Assembly: GCA_046482845.1 (NCBI GenBank)
Contig: JAWOEJ010000227.1
Location: forward strand, 1-26,644
Length of the DNA stretch: 26,644 bases
Source of the DNA: DATFJZ01 sp046482845
GTDB taxonomy: Bacteria > Desulfobacterota > Desulfobacteria > Desulfobacterales > Desulfobacteraceae
Direction: 5' to 3'
Numbering within the stretch: the stretch's first letter is position 1; each line of letters starts with the position of its first letter. Below the pieces are notes generated by a model. It did no database searches and was not told the origin of the DNA. It worked only from the letters and a program-made list of their open reading frames with translations. Both the position numbers and the translations under genes were made by a program. Of the stretch, positions 13,456 through 22,378 are shown one piece after another.

Positions 13456-14679
13456 ATGAGCAGAACACTTAAAAAAATACTGATTATTGATGATGAGGCC
13501 TATATCCGGGAAAGCATGAAAAGTTTTCTGGAGGATTTCGGCTATTTTATTATTGAAGCGGAAAACGGGCGCAGGGGCATTGAGGTCTTTGTTAAGGAGA
13601 GACCGGATCTTGTGGTTTGTGATCTTCGCATGCCGGAAATGGACGGGCTGGAAGTCCTTGGCCATTTAACAAAAAATTTTCCTGAAATTCCTATTATTAT
13701 AGTCTCTGGAGCGGGCAATATCGCTGATACAGTGGAGGCATTGAAACTGGGTGCCTGGGATTATATCATCAAACCGGTTCAGGATCTCAATGTCCTTTAC
13801 CATGCAGTAGAAAACTGCCTTGAAAAAGCCCTGCTGAGAAGGGAAAAGCAGAAATATCAAAAGGACCTTGAAAAGGCCCACGCGGATTTAAAAGATTCCT
13901 TTGACCGCCTTGAGCGGACACGGGATCAGCTGGTACAGTCGGAAAAGATGGCGGCTTTAGGGGGACTGGTGGCCGGGGTTGCCCATGAAATAAATACCCC
14001 TGTGGGCGTTGGTGTGACAGCTGCCTCTTTTCTTCAGGCAAAAACCAGTGAGCTCCAGAAATTATACAGGCAGGGTGAGTTAAAGCGCAGTGATCTGGAA
14101 GCCTATCTGACCACCATTGATGAGGTGGCCCATTCCATTCTTATCAATATGGAACGAGCAGCCAGTCTGATCAGCAGTTTTAAACAGGTGGCAGTGGATC
14201 AGTCCAATGAGGAAAAGCGTCTGTTTAATATAAAAACCTATATTGGCGAAGTCTTGTTGAGTCTCAGACCCAAGTACAAAAAAACCGGCCATGAAATACA
14301 GGTGGACTGCCCAAAGGACTTTGATATCTACTCCTATCCAGGGGCCTTTTCACAGATAATCAGCAATCTGGTCATGAATTCATTGTGCCATGGGTTAAAG
14401 GATGCTGAAAACGGTAAAATTGATATTCATATCAGTGAGGAAAACAAAAATATTCTACTGATCTACAGGGATAACGGCGTCGGGATGACAGAGGTGCAGC
14501 AGGCAAAACTGTTTGAACCCTTTTATACCACAATGCGGGGGAAGGGCGGGACAGGACTGGGCATGTCCATTGTATTCAACCTGGTGACCCAGACCCTGGA
14601 GGGTACCATTTCGTGTCATTCAGCACCTGGGAAAGGGGTTGAATTTGATATAAAATTCCCCAACTCTCCTCTGGTGTGA
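13456..14679 (+). CDS. Soluble receiver-histidine kinase (REC-HisKA-HATPase)
   Basis: 407 residues from ATG 13456, which follows CTGGAG at 5 nt; an in-frame ATG at 13411 would overlap the previous gene and has no visible site. Receiver with D12/D13, D56 and K106; coiled coil about 118-165; phosphoacceptor H177 in VAGVAHEINTPVG; ATP-binding domain with NLVMNSLCHG, DNGVGM and GGTGLGMSIV. No membrane helix, so it takes its signal from phosphorylation of its receiver. The end overlaps the next kinase gene by 4 bp (GTGA) if the GTG start is used. Confidence 0.94.
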   Translation: MSRTLKKILIIDDEAYIRESMKSFLEDFGYFIIEAENGRRGIEVFVKERPDLVVCDLRMPEMDGLEVLGHLTKNFPEIPIIIVSGAGNIADTVEALKLGAWDYIIKPVQDLNVLYHAVENCLEKALLRREKQKYQKDLEKAHADLKDSFDRLERTRDQLVQSEKMAALGGLVAGVAHEINTPVGVGVTAASFLQAKTSELQKLYRQGELKRSDLEAYLTTIDEVAHSILINMERAASLISSFKQVAVDQSNEEKRLFNIKTYIGEVLLSLRPKYKKTGHEIQVDCPKDFDIYSYPGAFSQIISNLVMNSLCHGLKDAENGKIDIHISEENKNILLIYRDNGVGMTEVQQAKLFEPFYTTMRGKGGTGLGMSIVFNLVTQTLEGTISCHSAPGKGVEFDIKFPNSPLV

Positions 14680-15719
14680 AAAAGGCTTTGGGACTCATGG
14701 AGATAGAAAACACAAACAGATGGTACCTTCATCCTGTATTTGTGTTTGCCTGCTCTATTGTGTCCCTGGCCACTGCACTTGTCATCACCATTTACTGGTA
14801 CATGGAGATAACCAGCGCTCTTCAGATCATTATCAAAAAGTTCAACATCGATCCCGGCCAGATTTTTCCTTCCAGAACAGGGATGCTTCTTATTGTTCTG
14901 ACCCTTCTTATAACTGTGGTCCTGACCGGAATTTTTCTGGCCTTTATATACTACCAGCGGACGGTCAGTCTTTTCAGGCTTCAGCACAATTTTGTGTATA
15001 ATTTTACCCATGAATTAAAAACCCCGGTCACTTCACTGAAAATTTACCTTGAAACCTTTCTCCGCCACGATCTGGATTCCAGATCCGTTAAAAAATACAG
15101 TCAATACATGCTTTCCGACGTCACCCGGCTCATTGATAATATCAATGCGATTTTAAACCTTGCAAAGATTGAAAGTGCCAGTTATGGTGCAGAAATTGCC
15201 TGTGAGGACCTTGTGGCCAGAACTGAGGAGATTTGTCATAAAAACGGTACCCTGTTTCGAAACTGCACCATAGATATCACAAACCAGACCGGCAGAGAAA
15301 TTGTCTGTCCTGTGAATATGCTGCTTTATGAGATGCTTGTCATGAACATTCTTTCCAATGCCGTCAAATACAATGTGTCTGAAAATCCAAGGGTCTCCAT
15401 CTGTTTTTATGAGATCAAGAAAAAGGTAATGATAGATTTTTCTGACAATGGTATAGGCATTGAAAAAAAAGAGATAAAAAAAATTTTCAGGAAATTTTAT
15501 ACCACCACCAACAGGGAACCGTCCCAGGTAAAGGGAAGCGGCCTGGGGCTTTATCTGGTTTACAGCATAGCAAAGATTCACGGGTGGAAGGCTGGGGCAA
15601 AAAGCGCTGGCAAAGACAGGGGCTCTGTTTTTACAATCAGCCTGCCTGGTGAAGGATTTGTTAATGTAAAGGGGAGAACGCTGTGGAAGATGCTGAAAAA
15701 GAGCGCATCCTGGTCATAG
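14676..15719 (+). CDS. Membrane sensor histidine kinase
   Basis: 347 residues. Two membrane helices (about 18-43 and 68-93) enclose only about 25 residues outside, so the sensing part is short. No HAMP or PAS is obvious. Phosphoacceptor H112 in FTHELKTPVTSL; ATP domain with NILSNAVKYN (N box), DNGIGI and GSGLGLYLVYSIAKIHG. Start is either GTG 14676 (overlapping the previous stop as GTGA) or ATG 14697; neither has a strong RBS, and the ATG would give a 340-residue product with the same domains. It overlaps the OmpR-type gene by 37 bp, so the two form an obvious kinase-regulator pair. Confidence 0.93.
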   Translation: MKKALGLMEIENTNRWYLHPVFVFACSIVSLATALVITIYWYMEITSALQIIIKKFNIDPGQIFPSRTGMLLIVLTLLITVVLTGIFLAFIYYQRTVSLFRLQHNFVYNFTHELKTPVTSLKIYLETFLRHDLDSRSVKKYSQYMLSDVTRLIDNINAILNLAKIESASYGAEIACEDLVARTEEICHKNGTLFRNCTIDITNQTGREIVCPVNMLLYEMLVMNILSNAVKYNVSENPRVSICFYEIKKKVMIDFSDNGIGIEKKEIKKIFRKFYTTTNREPSQVKGSGLGLYLVYSIAKIHGWKAGAKSAGKDRGSVFTISLPGEGFVNVKGRTLWKMLKKSASWS

Positions 15720-16414
15720 AAGATGAAGCGCACATTGCAGAAGGCCTGAAATTAAATCTGACCCTTAAAGGATACCATGTTGCGATTTCCTGTGATGGTG
15801 TTTCAGGCCTTGAAAAATGGAGAAAATGGCAGCCTGATCTGATTGTGCTTGATATTATGCTGCCCATGATTGACGGATTTTCTGTTTTAAAAACCATTCG
15901 AAAGACAGATGAAAAGATTCCCGTGCTGATTCTTTCAGCCAGGGGAAGTGCCGAGGACAGGGTAAAGGGGCTCCGCATCGGTGTGGATGATTATCTGGCC
16001 AAGCCCTTTGATCTTGATGAGTTTCTGCTGCGGGTCAAACGCCTTCTGGCCAGAAAATCCTGGAATGAGGGCAAAACTGAAAATAAAAAAGACGACCCGA
16101 ACCTGTTTTCTGGAAACACATATACCTTTGGAAACAACCATGTGGATTTTACCACCTGCAAGGCCGATTGCGCCGCCGGCACCATAGTTATGACAGAACA
16201 GGAAATAAAATTGTTCAAAGTCTTTATTACCAACCGGGGGAAGCCTGTTTCAAGGGAAAAGCTGCTGGAGGCGGGATGGGGATACTCAGGAGAGACCAGT
16301 ACCCGGACGGTTGATAATTTTATGGTCAGATTCAGAAAGTATTTTGAGACCAATCCCAAAAAACCTGAATTTTTTAAAAGCAGGCGGTCGGTTGGGTATA
16401 TATTTGATCATTGA
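15683..16414 (+). CDS. OmpR/PhoB-type response regulator
   Basis: 243 residues. Receiver with E13/D14, phospho-acceptor D57 (VLDIMLPMIDG), T/S position S85, Y104 and K107; after a Lys-rich linker (about 125-140) a winged-helix DNA-binding domain with MTEQEIKLFKVF, SREKLLEAGWGY and RTVDNFMVRFRKYFE. It starts with GTG at 15683; AGGGGAG (15670-15676) is well placed. It is translated in overlap with the membrane kinase and ends 24 bp from the convergent transferase gene. Probably a DNA-binding transcription factor; targets unknown. Confidence 0.95.
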   Translation: MEDAEKERILVIEDEAHIAEGLKLNLTLKGYHVAISCDGVSGLEKWRKWQPDLIVLDIMLPMIDGFSVLKTIRKTDEKIPVLILSARGSAEDRVKGLRIGVDDYLAKPFDLDEFLLRVKRLLARKSWNEGKTENKKDDPNLFSGNTYTFGNNHVDFTTCKADCAAGTIVMTEQEIKLFKVFITNRGKPVSREKLLEAGWGYSGETSTRTVDNFMVRFRKYFETNPKKPEFFKSRRSVGYIFDH

Positions 16415-16438
16415 GTCAAATCAGTGAGCCGGGATAAA

Positions 16439-17176
16439 TCAGTGTACCGGACCTGTAACCAGTGATACAGCATAATTATTCTGAATGATGGTGGAAAAAA
16501 CAGATACACGGACCTTTTGCCCATGGTAAAGGATTGTATCATCAATGATTTCTACCCTGTGAAGGCTTTCGTTGAATCCCAGTTTTATATATTTTAAATA
16601 GGCCTCTTTTACGGTCCATTTTTTAAAAATGTCACTGGGAGTAAGAGCCATGGTGTTGATTTCTTTTTGGGTAAAAGCAAGGTTTAAAAAGGAGGCATCC
16701 GGCAGGCTTCCAATTTTTTCAATATCTATGCCGATATCCTGGTTTTTGTCTGAACAGACAGCAGCCGCGGCATAGTCATCTGAATGGGAAATGGATATTT
16801 TTATACCGGGACTGCTGGCCAGAAAAGGGGCCCCCTTTTCATGATGGCTGATCTGGATTTGGCTCAGGGATTTTTTGGGCCCATGCCCGGCCTGGACCAT
16901 GCGTTTTACAAGGAGACGTCCGGCCATCCATTCCAGCTGTTTTTTCATCGATTTAAATTGGTTTACAATGTCAATTTCAGAATCTGACAAAAACAGGGGG
17001 GTAAAATCCTGTTTTTCAAAAAAAGTGTTTTTGAATAGATTTAAACTATGGTAGCTTTTCATATGCAGCACAGGGTTCAGGGCAGTGGAAATTTTGAGAA
17101 GCCCTGTTTCAATGCCAGGCAGCGGGGCAGGGGTCAGCAGTGTATTGAGATTTACAAAATCCTGTTTCCGGCTCAT
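16439..17176 (-). CDS. 4'-Phosphopantetheinyl transferase (Sfp type)
   Basis: 245 residues. It transfers phosphopantetheine from CoA to a serine of a carrier protein. Motifs: EWMAGRLLVKR (82-92), ISISHSDDYAAAAV (127-140, with H131), IGIDIEKIG (148-156; D151 and E153 are Mg ligands) and FKKWTVKEAYLKYIKLGF (184-201; E191 catalytic, K195). The annotated ATG 17176 lies only about 2 bp downstream of the predicted transcription start; an internal ATG (M39) could be the true start, though no better RBS decides. No carrier protein or synthase gene is in the window, so the partner is unknown. Confidence 0.92.
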   Translation of the reverse strand: MSRKQDFVNLNTLLTPAPLPGIETGLLKISTALNPVLHMKSYHSLNLFKNTFFEKQDFTPLFLSDSEIDIVNQFKSMKKQLEWMAGRLLVKRMVQAGHGPKKSLSQIQISHHEKGAPFLASSPGIKISISHSDDYAAAAVCSDKNQDIGIDIEKIGSLPDASFLNLAFTQKEINTMALTPSDIFKKWTVKEAYLKYIKLGFNESLHRVEIIDDTILYHGQKVRVSVFSTIIQNNYAVSLVTGPVH

Positions 17177-17184
17177 AATTGATA

Positions 17185-17213
17185 AGTGTATTGAATCGCA
17201 GGGTTAAAGTCAA
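17185..17213 (-). promoter_or_regulatory. Sigma-70 promoter of the phosphopantetheinyl transferase gene
   Basis: Minus strand: -35 TTGACT (17208-17213), 17-bp spacer, -10 TACACT (17185-17190). The start of RNA near 17178 would make the mRNA almost leaderless relative to ATG 17176. Confidence 0.6.
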
Positions 17214-17368
17214 TGGGTATTGTTTTTGCCCGTTTTGGACAATGAAAATTATAAATATTAAACATTTGATGATCAAGCTTTTTATACCTTTTTTCCAGGA
17301 ACTGGACACAAAAGTTCTCCAGGAACAATACATAAACGTTTGATCATCTTGAAACAATTGGGGAAGGT

Positions 17369-17833
17369 ATGGGGTCAGAAGAAGGTGATAGTGCAAAATT
17401 CAGGCAGTTTGTATCTTTTAGAATAGACGGGTATTTGATGGGAATTGATATTCACAAGGTAAGAGAAGTGAATATGCTTCTTGACATAACACCGGTTCAG
17501 CATGCCCCAAAATTTGTACGCGGACTGATTAATTTAAGAGGTCAGACAGTTCTGGTGTTTGATATGGGTGTTCTCATGGGAAGCAAAGCAAGGATTTTAA
17601 CGGAAGACAGCCATAATATCATATTAAAGGCGGATGATGTGGGGCTTCTTGTGGACGATATCGGAGAGGTTATTGAAGTTGAAGAAGATGAGGTAGAAGC
17701 ATTGCCCGCCAATATGGACAGACAGACGGCCAATTATGCTGAAAGTGTTGTTAAACTTGAGGATGAGCTCATGACCATTGTTTCCGTTGAAAAGATTCTG
17801 GATCAATCCAAAAGTAAAACTGCAAAGGAGTAA
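17369..17833 (+). CDS. cheW: Chemotaxis adaptor CheW
   Basis: 154 residues, a single CheW domain starting at about residue 10 (FRQFVSFRIDGYLMGIDIHKVREV) with the receptor/kinase contact motif RGLINLRGQTVLVFD (51-65). It couples the chemoreceptor to CheA in the cytoplasmic array. First gene of the cluster; GGGGAAGG (17360-17367) precedes the ATG and cheA follows after 2 bp. No clear promoter is visible in the 192-bp divergent gap to the transferase gene. Confidence 0.96.
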   Translation: MGSEEGDSAKFRQFVSFRIDGYLMGIDIHKVREVNMLLDITPVQHAPKFVRGLINLRGQTVLVFDMGVLMGSKARILTEDSHNIILKADDVGLLVDDIGEVIEVEEDEVEALPANMDRQTANYAESVVKLEDELMTIVSVEKILDQSKSKTAKE

Positions 17834-17835
17834 AT

Positions 17836-20800
17836 ATGGCCGATACAGGGACAATTGATCTTAGCGAAGGCGTTGGCAGTGAGTTTGTTGCAGAAATCAG
17901 AGATGATCTGGAACTGCTTGAGCCGGATCTCCTTGCCATGGAGGATGAACAGTCCAATGTGGATGCTGAACTGATAAACCGGGCCTTCAGGTCAATTCAC
18001 AGTATCAAGGGAGGTGCTGGTTTCTGCGGGTTTAAGGATCTGGGTCTTTTAAGCCATTCAATGGAGAATGTATTAATGCGCATCAGGGACGGCCGGCTGC
18101 ATATTGCCTCGGAAATTGTAGATGCGCTGCTGTCCGGCCTTGATAAACTCAAGCTCATGATCGAAGCCCTGGATTCCGGTGACCCTGTTTCCTTTGAGGA
18201 CGAAATCACAGCCTTTGAGAGGATTCTTGAACAGAAAGAAAATATAGACCAGCCAGATAAAGAGCAACCGGATAAGGATCAGCCGGATAATGAACCAATG
18301 GGTAAACCCCATGGTGAACCTGCCGGGCCTTCCCATGATGTTGAAATGTCTTCTGACAAAGGTGTTGCTGTGCTGACTACACCTGAAGATTCTTTTTTCA
18401 GATCAAAAAAATTTCAGGTGAAAAAGGATGATATCAAAGCAGCTTTAGGTGAGGGAAAGTGTATCTATGCGGTTCATTTTGATCTGGAAAGGGATTTTAT
18501 CAAACAGAAAAAAGATCCCGCAGATATCTATATTGATGTTGAAAATACCGGTGATATTCTTTTTTTTGATCTGGACCGGGACACAACACTGGAACAATTA
18601 AAGGACCACTCCCTGGGGATCCATCTTGTTGTGGCAACCATACTGGATTTAGATTTTCTTTCAGAAGTGCTTGAACTGCCGGGCGATGAGATCTGCCTGT
18701 TTAATGAGTCTGCATTGTCCCTGGCAGCTTCTGATGCTTCTTTTGATTCTGTATCAGAGGCTTCAGCTGCCCCATCAAAGTCTTCATCAGATACATTGTC
18801 TGTCCCTGATTCTTCATCAGATGCTCCATCAGACCTTGTATCAGAGACTTTATCAAAGGGATCATCAGGGGGGGCAATCTCTGATTCACAAACATCAGAT
18901 CCAGGTTCTTTGGATCTGTCCAGGGGTCAGGACAATTGTGGGGTGAGGGACCACGGTAAAATCCATTTTCATGAGCACAGGGCAGACAAGCCAGGAATAG
19001 TCCAGAAAAAAACAGGTTTTGAGGTGAAGAAGACCGTAGAAACCATACGGGTGAATGTAGACCTTATCACCAGACTGATGAATTTTGCAGGAGAGCTGGT
19101 TTTAAGCCGGAATCAGCTGCGGCCGCTGATTGAAGCCTATGCCCGGGAGAATGCGGATGTCAACAGTGTGATGCAGGACCTGGACATGGTGACTTCAGAG
19201 ATCCAGGAAGATATCATGCAGATCCGCATGCAGCCTGTGGGAAAACTGCTGTCCCGTTTCAAGCGCATTGTAAGGGATACAGCCAGGCAGCTGTCCAAAA
19301 AAATTTCCTATACCGTAGAAGGAGAAGGGGTTGAGCTGGACAGGACCGTTCTTGAAGGCCTGTCCAATCCAATGACCCACCTTATGAGAAATGCCGTGGA
19401 CCACGGTATTGAACCCCCTGAGCAGAGGACAGGAAACAATAAGCCGGAGACAGGAACCATTTCGGTAAAGGCCTTTCACGAAGGGGGAAATGTTCACATC
19501 AATATTTCTGATGACGGCATGGGAATTGATCCGGGAAAGATCTGTTCAAAAGCAGTTGAAAAAGGTATTGTTTCAAAACGCTTTGCTGACAAAATGACAG
19601 ACAAGGAAAAAATAGATCTGATTTTCAGCCCGGGCTTTTCCACCTCGGAAACAATAACCGACGTTTCCGGCAGGGGGGTTGGCATGGATGTGGTGAGAAC
19701 AAACATTGAAAAGCTCAGGGGCCACATTGATATTGATTCCATTCCCGGACAGGGAACAACAGTCAAGATGATTATTCCATTAACCCTTGCCATTGTTTCA
19801 GCCCTTATTGTCGGGGTGGACAGATTCAGATTTGCCATTCCCCAGGTGAATGTCAGTGAAGTGGTCTTTCTCAGCACGGCAGACCTTAAAAAAAATCTGG
19901 AAAAAGTGGGCGGCTCAGATGTGATACGTCTCAGGGAGAGGCTGCTTCCCGTTATCCGCCTGAGAAATCTTTTAGATATTGATACCTTTTATATTGATGA
20001 AAAAACAGAGCAAAAAAAATTTGACCGGAGAAAAACACTGGTTGACAGAAGGGATTCATCATCAAACAGTTTTTCCCGGGTTTACCCGGAGGAAAAGCAG
20101 GAAAATGAGGAAAAGAGAAGCAATATAAATGACAGACGACAGACAGATGAAGGCGGGCTGTATATTGTTGTGGTTAAAGTCGGGTTCAACCGTTTCGGCC
20201 TTTGTGTGGAGTCCCTTTTTGATAATGAGGAAATTGTTGTAAAGCCGCTTTCTGACCATATAAAAAGCTGCCGGTGTTTCAGCGGAGCAACCATTTTAGG
20301 TGATGGCAATGTGATTATGATTCTTGATGCATCAGGCATGGCAAACCATGCCAATTTGAGATTTGCCGTTGTTAATGCAGAAGACCAGCGCAGGAAAGTC
20401 CAGGAAGCGCAAAGGGGCAGAAAACTGCTTGAAGGAAGAAATGTGATTGTTTTTTCCAATGCAGAAAACGAGTTTTTTGCAATTCCGCTGAACAGGATGG
20501 TGCGCCTGGAGAAAATAACCCCGGATTCCGTGCACAGGGTGGGCAGCTTGAAATATATGGCCTACCAGGACATTAGTATTTCTATTTTCAATCTTGAGGA
20601 TTTCATTCCAGTGAATCCCTGCAGGTCTGATCTGGAGGCGATGTATGTGATTATCCCCAGGGGAATGAACGTAAAATCAGGCATTATTGTGTCAAATATC
20701 ATAGATACCATGGAAGTGTTTCAGAAAATCAAGAAAGATTCAAATACGCCCCCTGGTGTCGAAGGGACTGCTTTTGTTGACAATAAACTGGTTCAGTTTC

Positions 20801-20850
20801 TGGATATGGAAAAAATAGTAAAATTGATGGAAGACAGGATCGTTTCATAA
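17836..20850 (+). CDS. cheA: Chemotaxis histidine kinase CheA with two CheW-like domains
   Basis: 1004 residues, far longer than the usual 650-700. Hpt (P1) domain about 10-115 with phosphoacceptor H55 in RSIHSIKGGAGF; Asp/Pro-repeat linker 138-160; a folded alpha/beta region 185-285, in the place of the CheY-binding P2; Ser-rich linker 293-360; dimerization domain about 400-460; ATP domain with HLMRNAVDHGIE (515-526), DDGMGI (559-564), FSPGFSTSE and SGRGVGMD (611-618); first CheW-like domain 651-835, interrupted by a charged insert (718-773, several Asp-Arg-Arg); second CheW-like domain about 865-1000. It phosphorylates CheY and CheB. AAGGAG precedes the ATG. Confidence 0.96.
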   Translation: MADTGTIDLSEGVGSEFVAEIRDDLELLEPDLLAMEDEQSNVDAELINRAFRSIHSIKGGAGFCGFKDLGLLSHSMENVLMRIRDGRLHIASEIVDALLSGLDKLKLMIEALDSGDPVSFEDEITAFERILEQKENIDQPDKEQPDKDQPDNEPMGKPHGEPAGPSHDVEMSSDKGVAVLTTPEDSFFRSKKFQVKKDDIKAALGEGKCIYAVHFDLERDFIKQKKDPADIYIDVENTGDILFFDLDRDTTLEQLKDHSLGIHLVVATILDLDFLSEVLELPGDEICLFNESALSLAASDASFDSVSEASAAPSKSSSDTLSVPDSSSDAPSDLVSETLSKGSSGGAISDSQTSDPGSLDLSRGQDNCGVRDHGKIHFHEHRADKPGIVQKKTGFEVKKTVETIRVNVDLITRLMNFAGELVLSRNQLRPLIEAYARENADVNSVMQDLDMVTSEIQEDIMQIRMQPVGKLLSRFKRIVRDTARQLSKKISYTVEGEGVELDRTVLEGLSNPMTHLMRNAVDHGIEPPEQRTGNNKPETGTISVKAFHEGGNVHINISDDGMGIDPGKICSKAVEKGIVSKRFADKMTDKEKIDLIFSPGFSTSETITDVSGRGVGMDVVRTNIEKLRGHIDIDSIPGQGTTVKMIIPLTLAIVSALIVGVDRFRFAIPQVNVSEVVFLSTADLKKNLEKVGGSDVIRLRERLLPVIRLRNLLDIDTFYIDEKTEQKKFDRRKTLVDRRDSSSNSFSRVYPEEKQENEEKRSNINDRRQTDEGGLYIVVVKVGFNRFGLCVESLFDNEEIVVKPLSDHIKSCRCFSGATILGDGNVIMILDASGMANHANLRFAVVNAEDQRRKVQEAQRGRKLLEGRNVIVFSNAENEFFAIPLNRMVRLEKITPDSVHRVGSLKYMAYQDISISIFNLEDFIPVNPCRSDLEAMYVIIPRGMNVKSGIIVSNIIDTMEVFQKIKKDSNTPPGVEGTAFVDNKLVQFLDMEKIVKLMEDRIVS

Positions 20851-20862
20851 AGAGGAGAATAA

Positions 20863-21252
20863 ATGAAAATACTTATTGTTGATGATAAAACATCAATTCG
20901 TAAGGAAATGAAAAAAATTTTAACCCAGCTGGAGTTTGATGATGTGACTGAGGCCATTGATGGCAATGATGCATGGTTTAAGCTTAAGGCGGAATTTGAA
21001 GGCAGGCCGGCTGAAAAATTTGATCTAATCATATCTGATATGGAAATGCCGAAAATGTCGGGACTGGAATTGCTCGAAGCGGTAAGGAAAGATAAGATCC
21101 TGAAGGATATGCCTTTTATTATGGTGACCACGGTCAATACCAAGGATGTTATTCTGAAAACCATGAAACTTGGTATTCAGGCCTATATCATAAAGCCGTT
21201 TAACCTGAAATCGGTTGCAGCCAAACTCGTTCAGGCTGGAATTTTAAAATAA
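20863..21252 (+). CDS. cheY: Chemotaxis response regulator CheY
   Basis: 129 residues, receiver only: D7/D8, phospho-acceptor D59 (LIISDMEMPKMSG), T89/T90, Y108 and K111 (IIKPFN). The RBS AGAGGAG stands 12 bp after cheA. The position between cheA and cheB makes it the output of this array. What it binds cannot be told, because no motor genes are here. Confidence 0.96.
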   Translation: MKILIVDDKTSIRKEMKKILTQLEFDDVTEAIDGNDAWFKLKAEFEGRPAEKFDLIISDMEMPKMSGLELLEAVRKDKILKDMPFIMVTTVNTKDVILKTMKLGIQAYIIKPFNLKSVAAKLVQAGILK

Positions 21253-21262
21253 GGGAAGCACC

Positions 21263-22378
21263 ATGGGTGAAAAATTCAACATCCTTGTGGGAGATGCCAA
21301 TCCGGTTACCATGGATATAATGGCCAATGCTGCCGGCTCCCTGCCGGATGTTGATCTTGCTTCATGTGTGAGATCAATGGGAATGCTCAAGGTCAAGCTT
21401 AAATACCAGCGCCATGATCTCCTGATCCTTGATTTTGATTCTGAAGAAATGGGCGGAGTTGGCGTAATTGACGTCATCCGGCGTATTGATCCTGATATCA
21501 CCATTGTTGTTGTGTCTGATCCGGAAACAGCAGATCCGGATCTGGCGGTAAAAGCCCTTGAAAAGGGGGTTCACTGCTGTATTGCCAAACCGGCACGGGA
21601 CCGGGCAAAATCCTATAATGAATTCAGGCTTCAGCTGTTGACGATTACCGGCCTTTTAAAGAGCAGAAAATTTTTTTCAGGTAAAGCAAACACGGCTACC
21701 AGGAAAGCTCAGATTCCCCAGGATATAAAAACACCAGAACAGGCCCTGATTAAGGAGGAACAAAAAAAACGGGTGGCAAGAATTACACGGGTCAGTATCA
21801 TTGTGACGGCATCTTCCACAGGCGGGCCCGGTGCCTTGTTGAAACTGGTACCCCGTCTTCCCGGGGATATCGGGGTACCTGTTCTTCTGGTTCAGCACAT
21901 GCCGTCTCACATAACCGGGTCCTTTGCCAGAAGCCTTGATGAAAAATCTGCAGTTGGAGTGGTTGAAGCGGCTCATGGTGATGAGATTCTTCCCTCAAAG
22001 GTGTATATCGCTCCCGGCGGCAGACATATGACGGTTACCCAGCCGGATAATGCCGGCAGGCGGTTTATTGCTTTGAATGATGATCCGCCTGAAAACAGTG
22101 TCCGGCCGTCTGCAGATGTTCTTTTCAGGTCTGTTGCCGCCTCGTATAATGGCGGTATTCTGGCTGTTGTCTTAACGGGAATGGGAGATGACGGCAAAAA
22201 AGGGGTACAGGTAATGAAGGAAAAGGGGTGTCTTTGTTTTTCTCAGACAGCCGATACCTGCGTGGTTTATGGCATGCCAAGGGCGGTAGATCTTGCAGGA
22301 CTTTCAGATGATCGTATTCCTCTGGAACGTATTGCCGCAAGAGTCGTATCAGCCGTTAAAAAAGGGGAATTGTCGTGA
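21263..22378 (+). CDS. cheB: Chemotaxis methylesterase CheB with altered receiver
   Basis: 371 residues. N-terminal receiver (about 5-125) keeps phospho-acceptor D57 and K109, but the acidic pair is reduced to D11-A12 (VGDANPV instead of V-D-D-S), so Mg binding may be weak. After a linker (about 135-175) comes the methylesterase domain with catalytic S185 (ASSTGGPGAL), H212 (QHMPSHITGSFA) and D310 (TGMGDDGKKG), all intact. It removes methyl groups from chemoreceptor glutamates and can deamidate glutamines. It ends in a 4-bp overlap with cheR. Confidence 0.96.
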   Translation: MGEKFNILVGDANPVTMDIMANAAGSLPDVDLASCVRSMGMLKVKLKYQRHDLLILDFDSEEMGGVGVIDVIRRIDPDITIVVVSDPETADPDLAVKALEKGVHCCIAKPARDRAKSYNEFRLQLLTITGLLKSRKFFSGKANTATRKAQIPQDIKTPEQALIKEEQKKRVARITRVSIIVTASSTGGPGALLKLVPRLPGDIGVPVLLVQHMPSHITGSFARSLDEKSAVGVVEAAHGDEILPSKVYIAPGGRHMTVTQPDNAGRRFIALNDDPPENSVRPSADVLFRSVAASYNGGILAVVLTGMGDDGKKGVQVMKEKGCLCFSQTADTCVVYGMPRAVDLAGLSDDRIPLERIAARVVSAVKKGELS

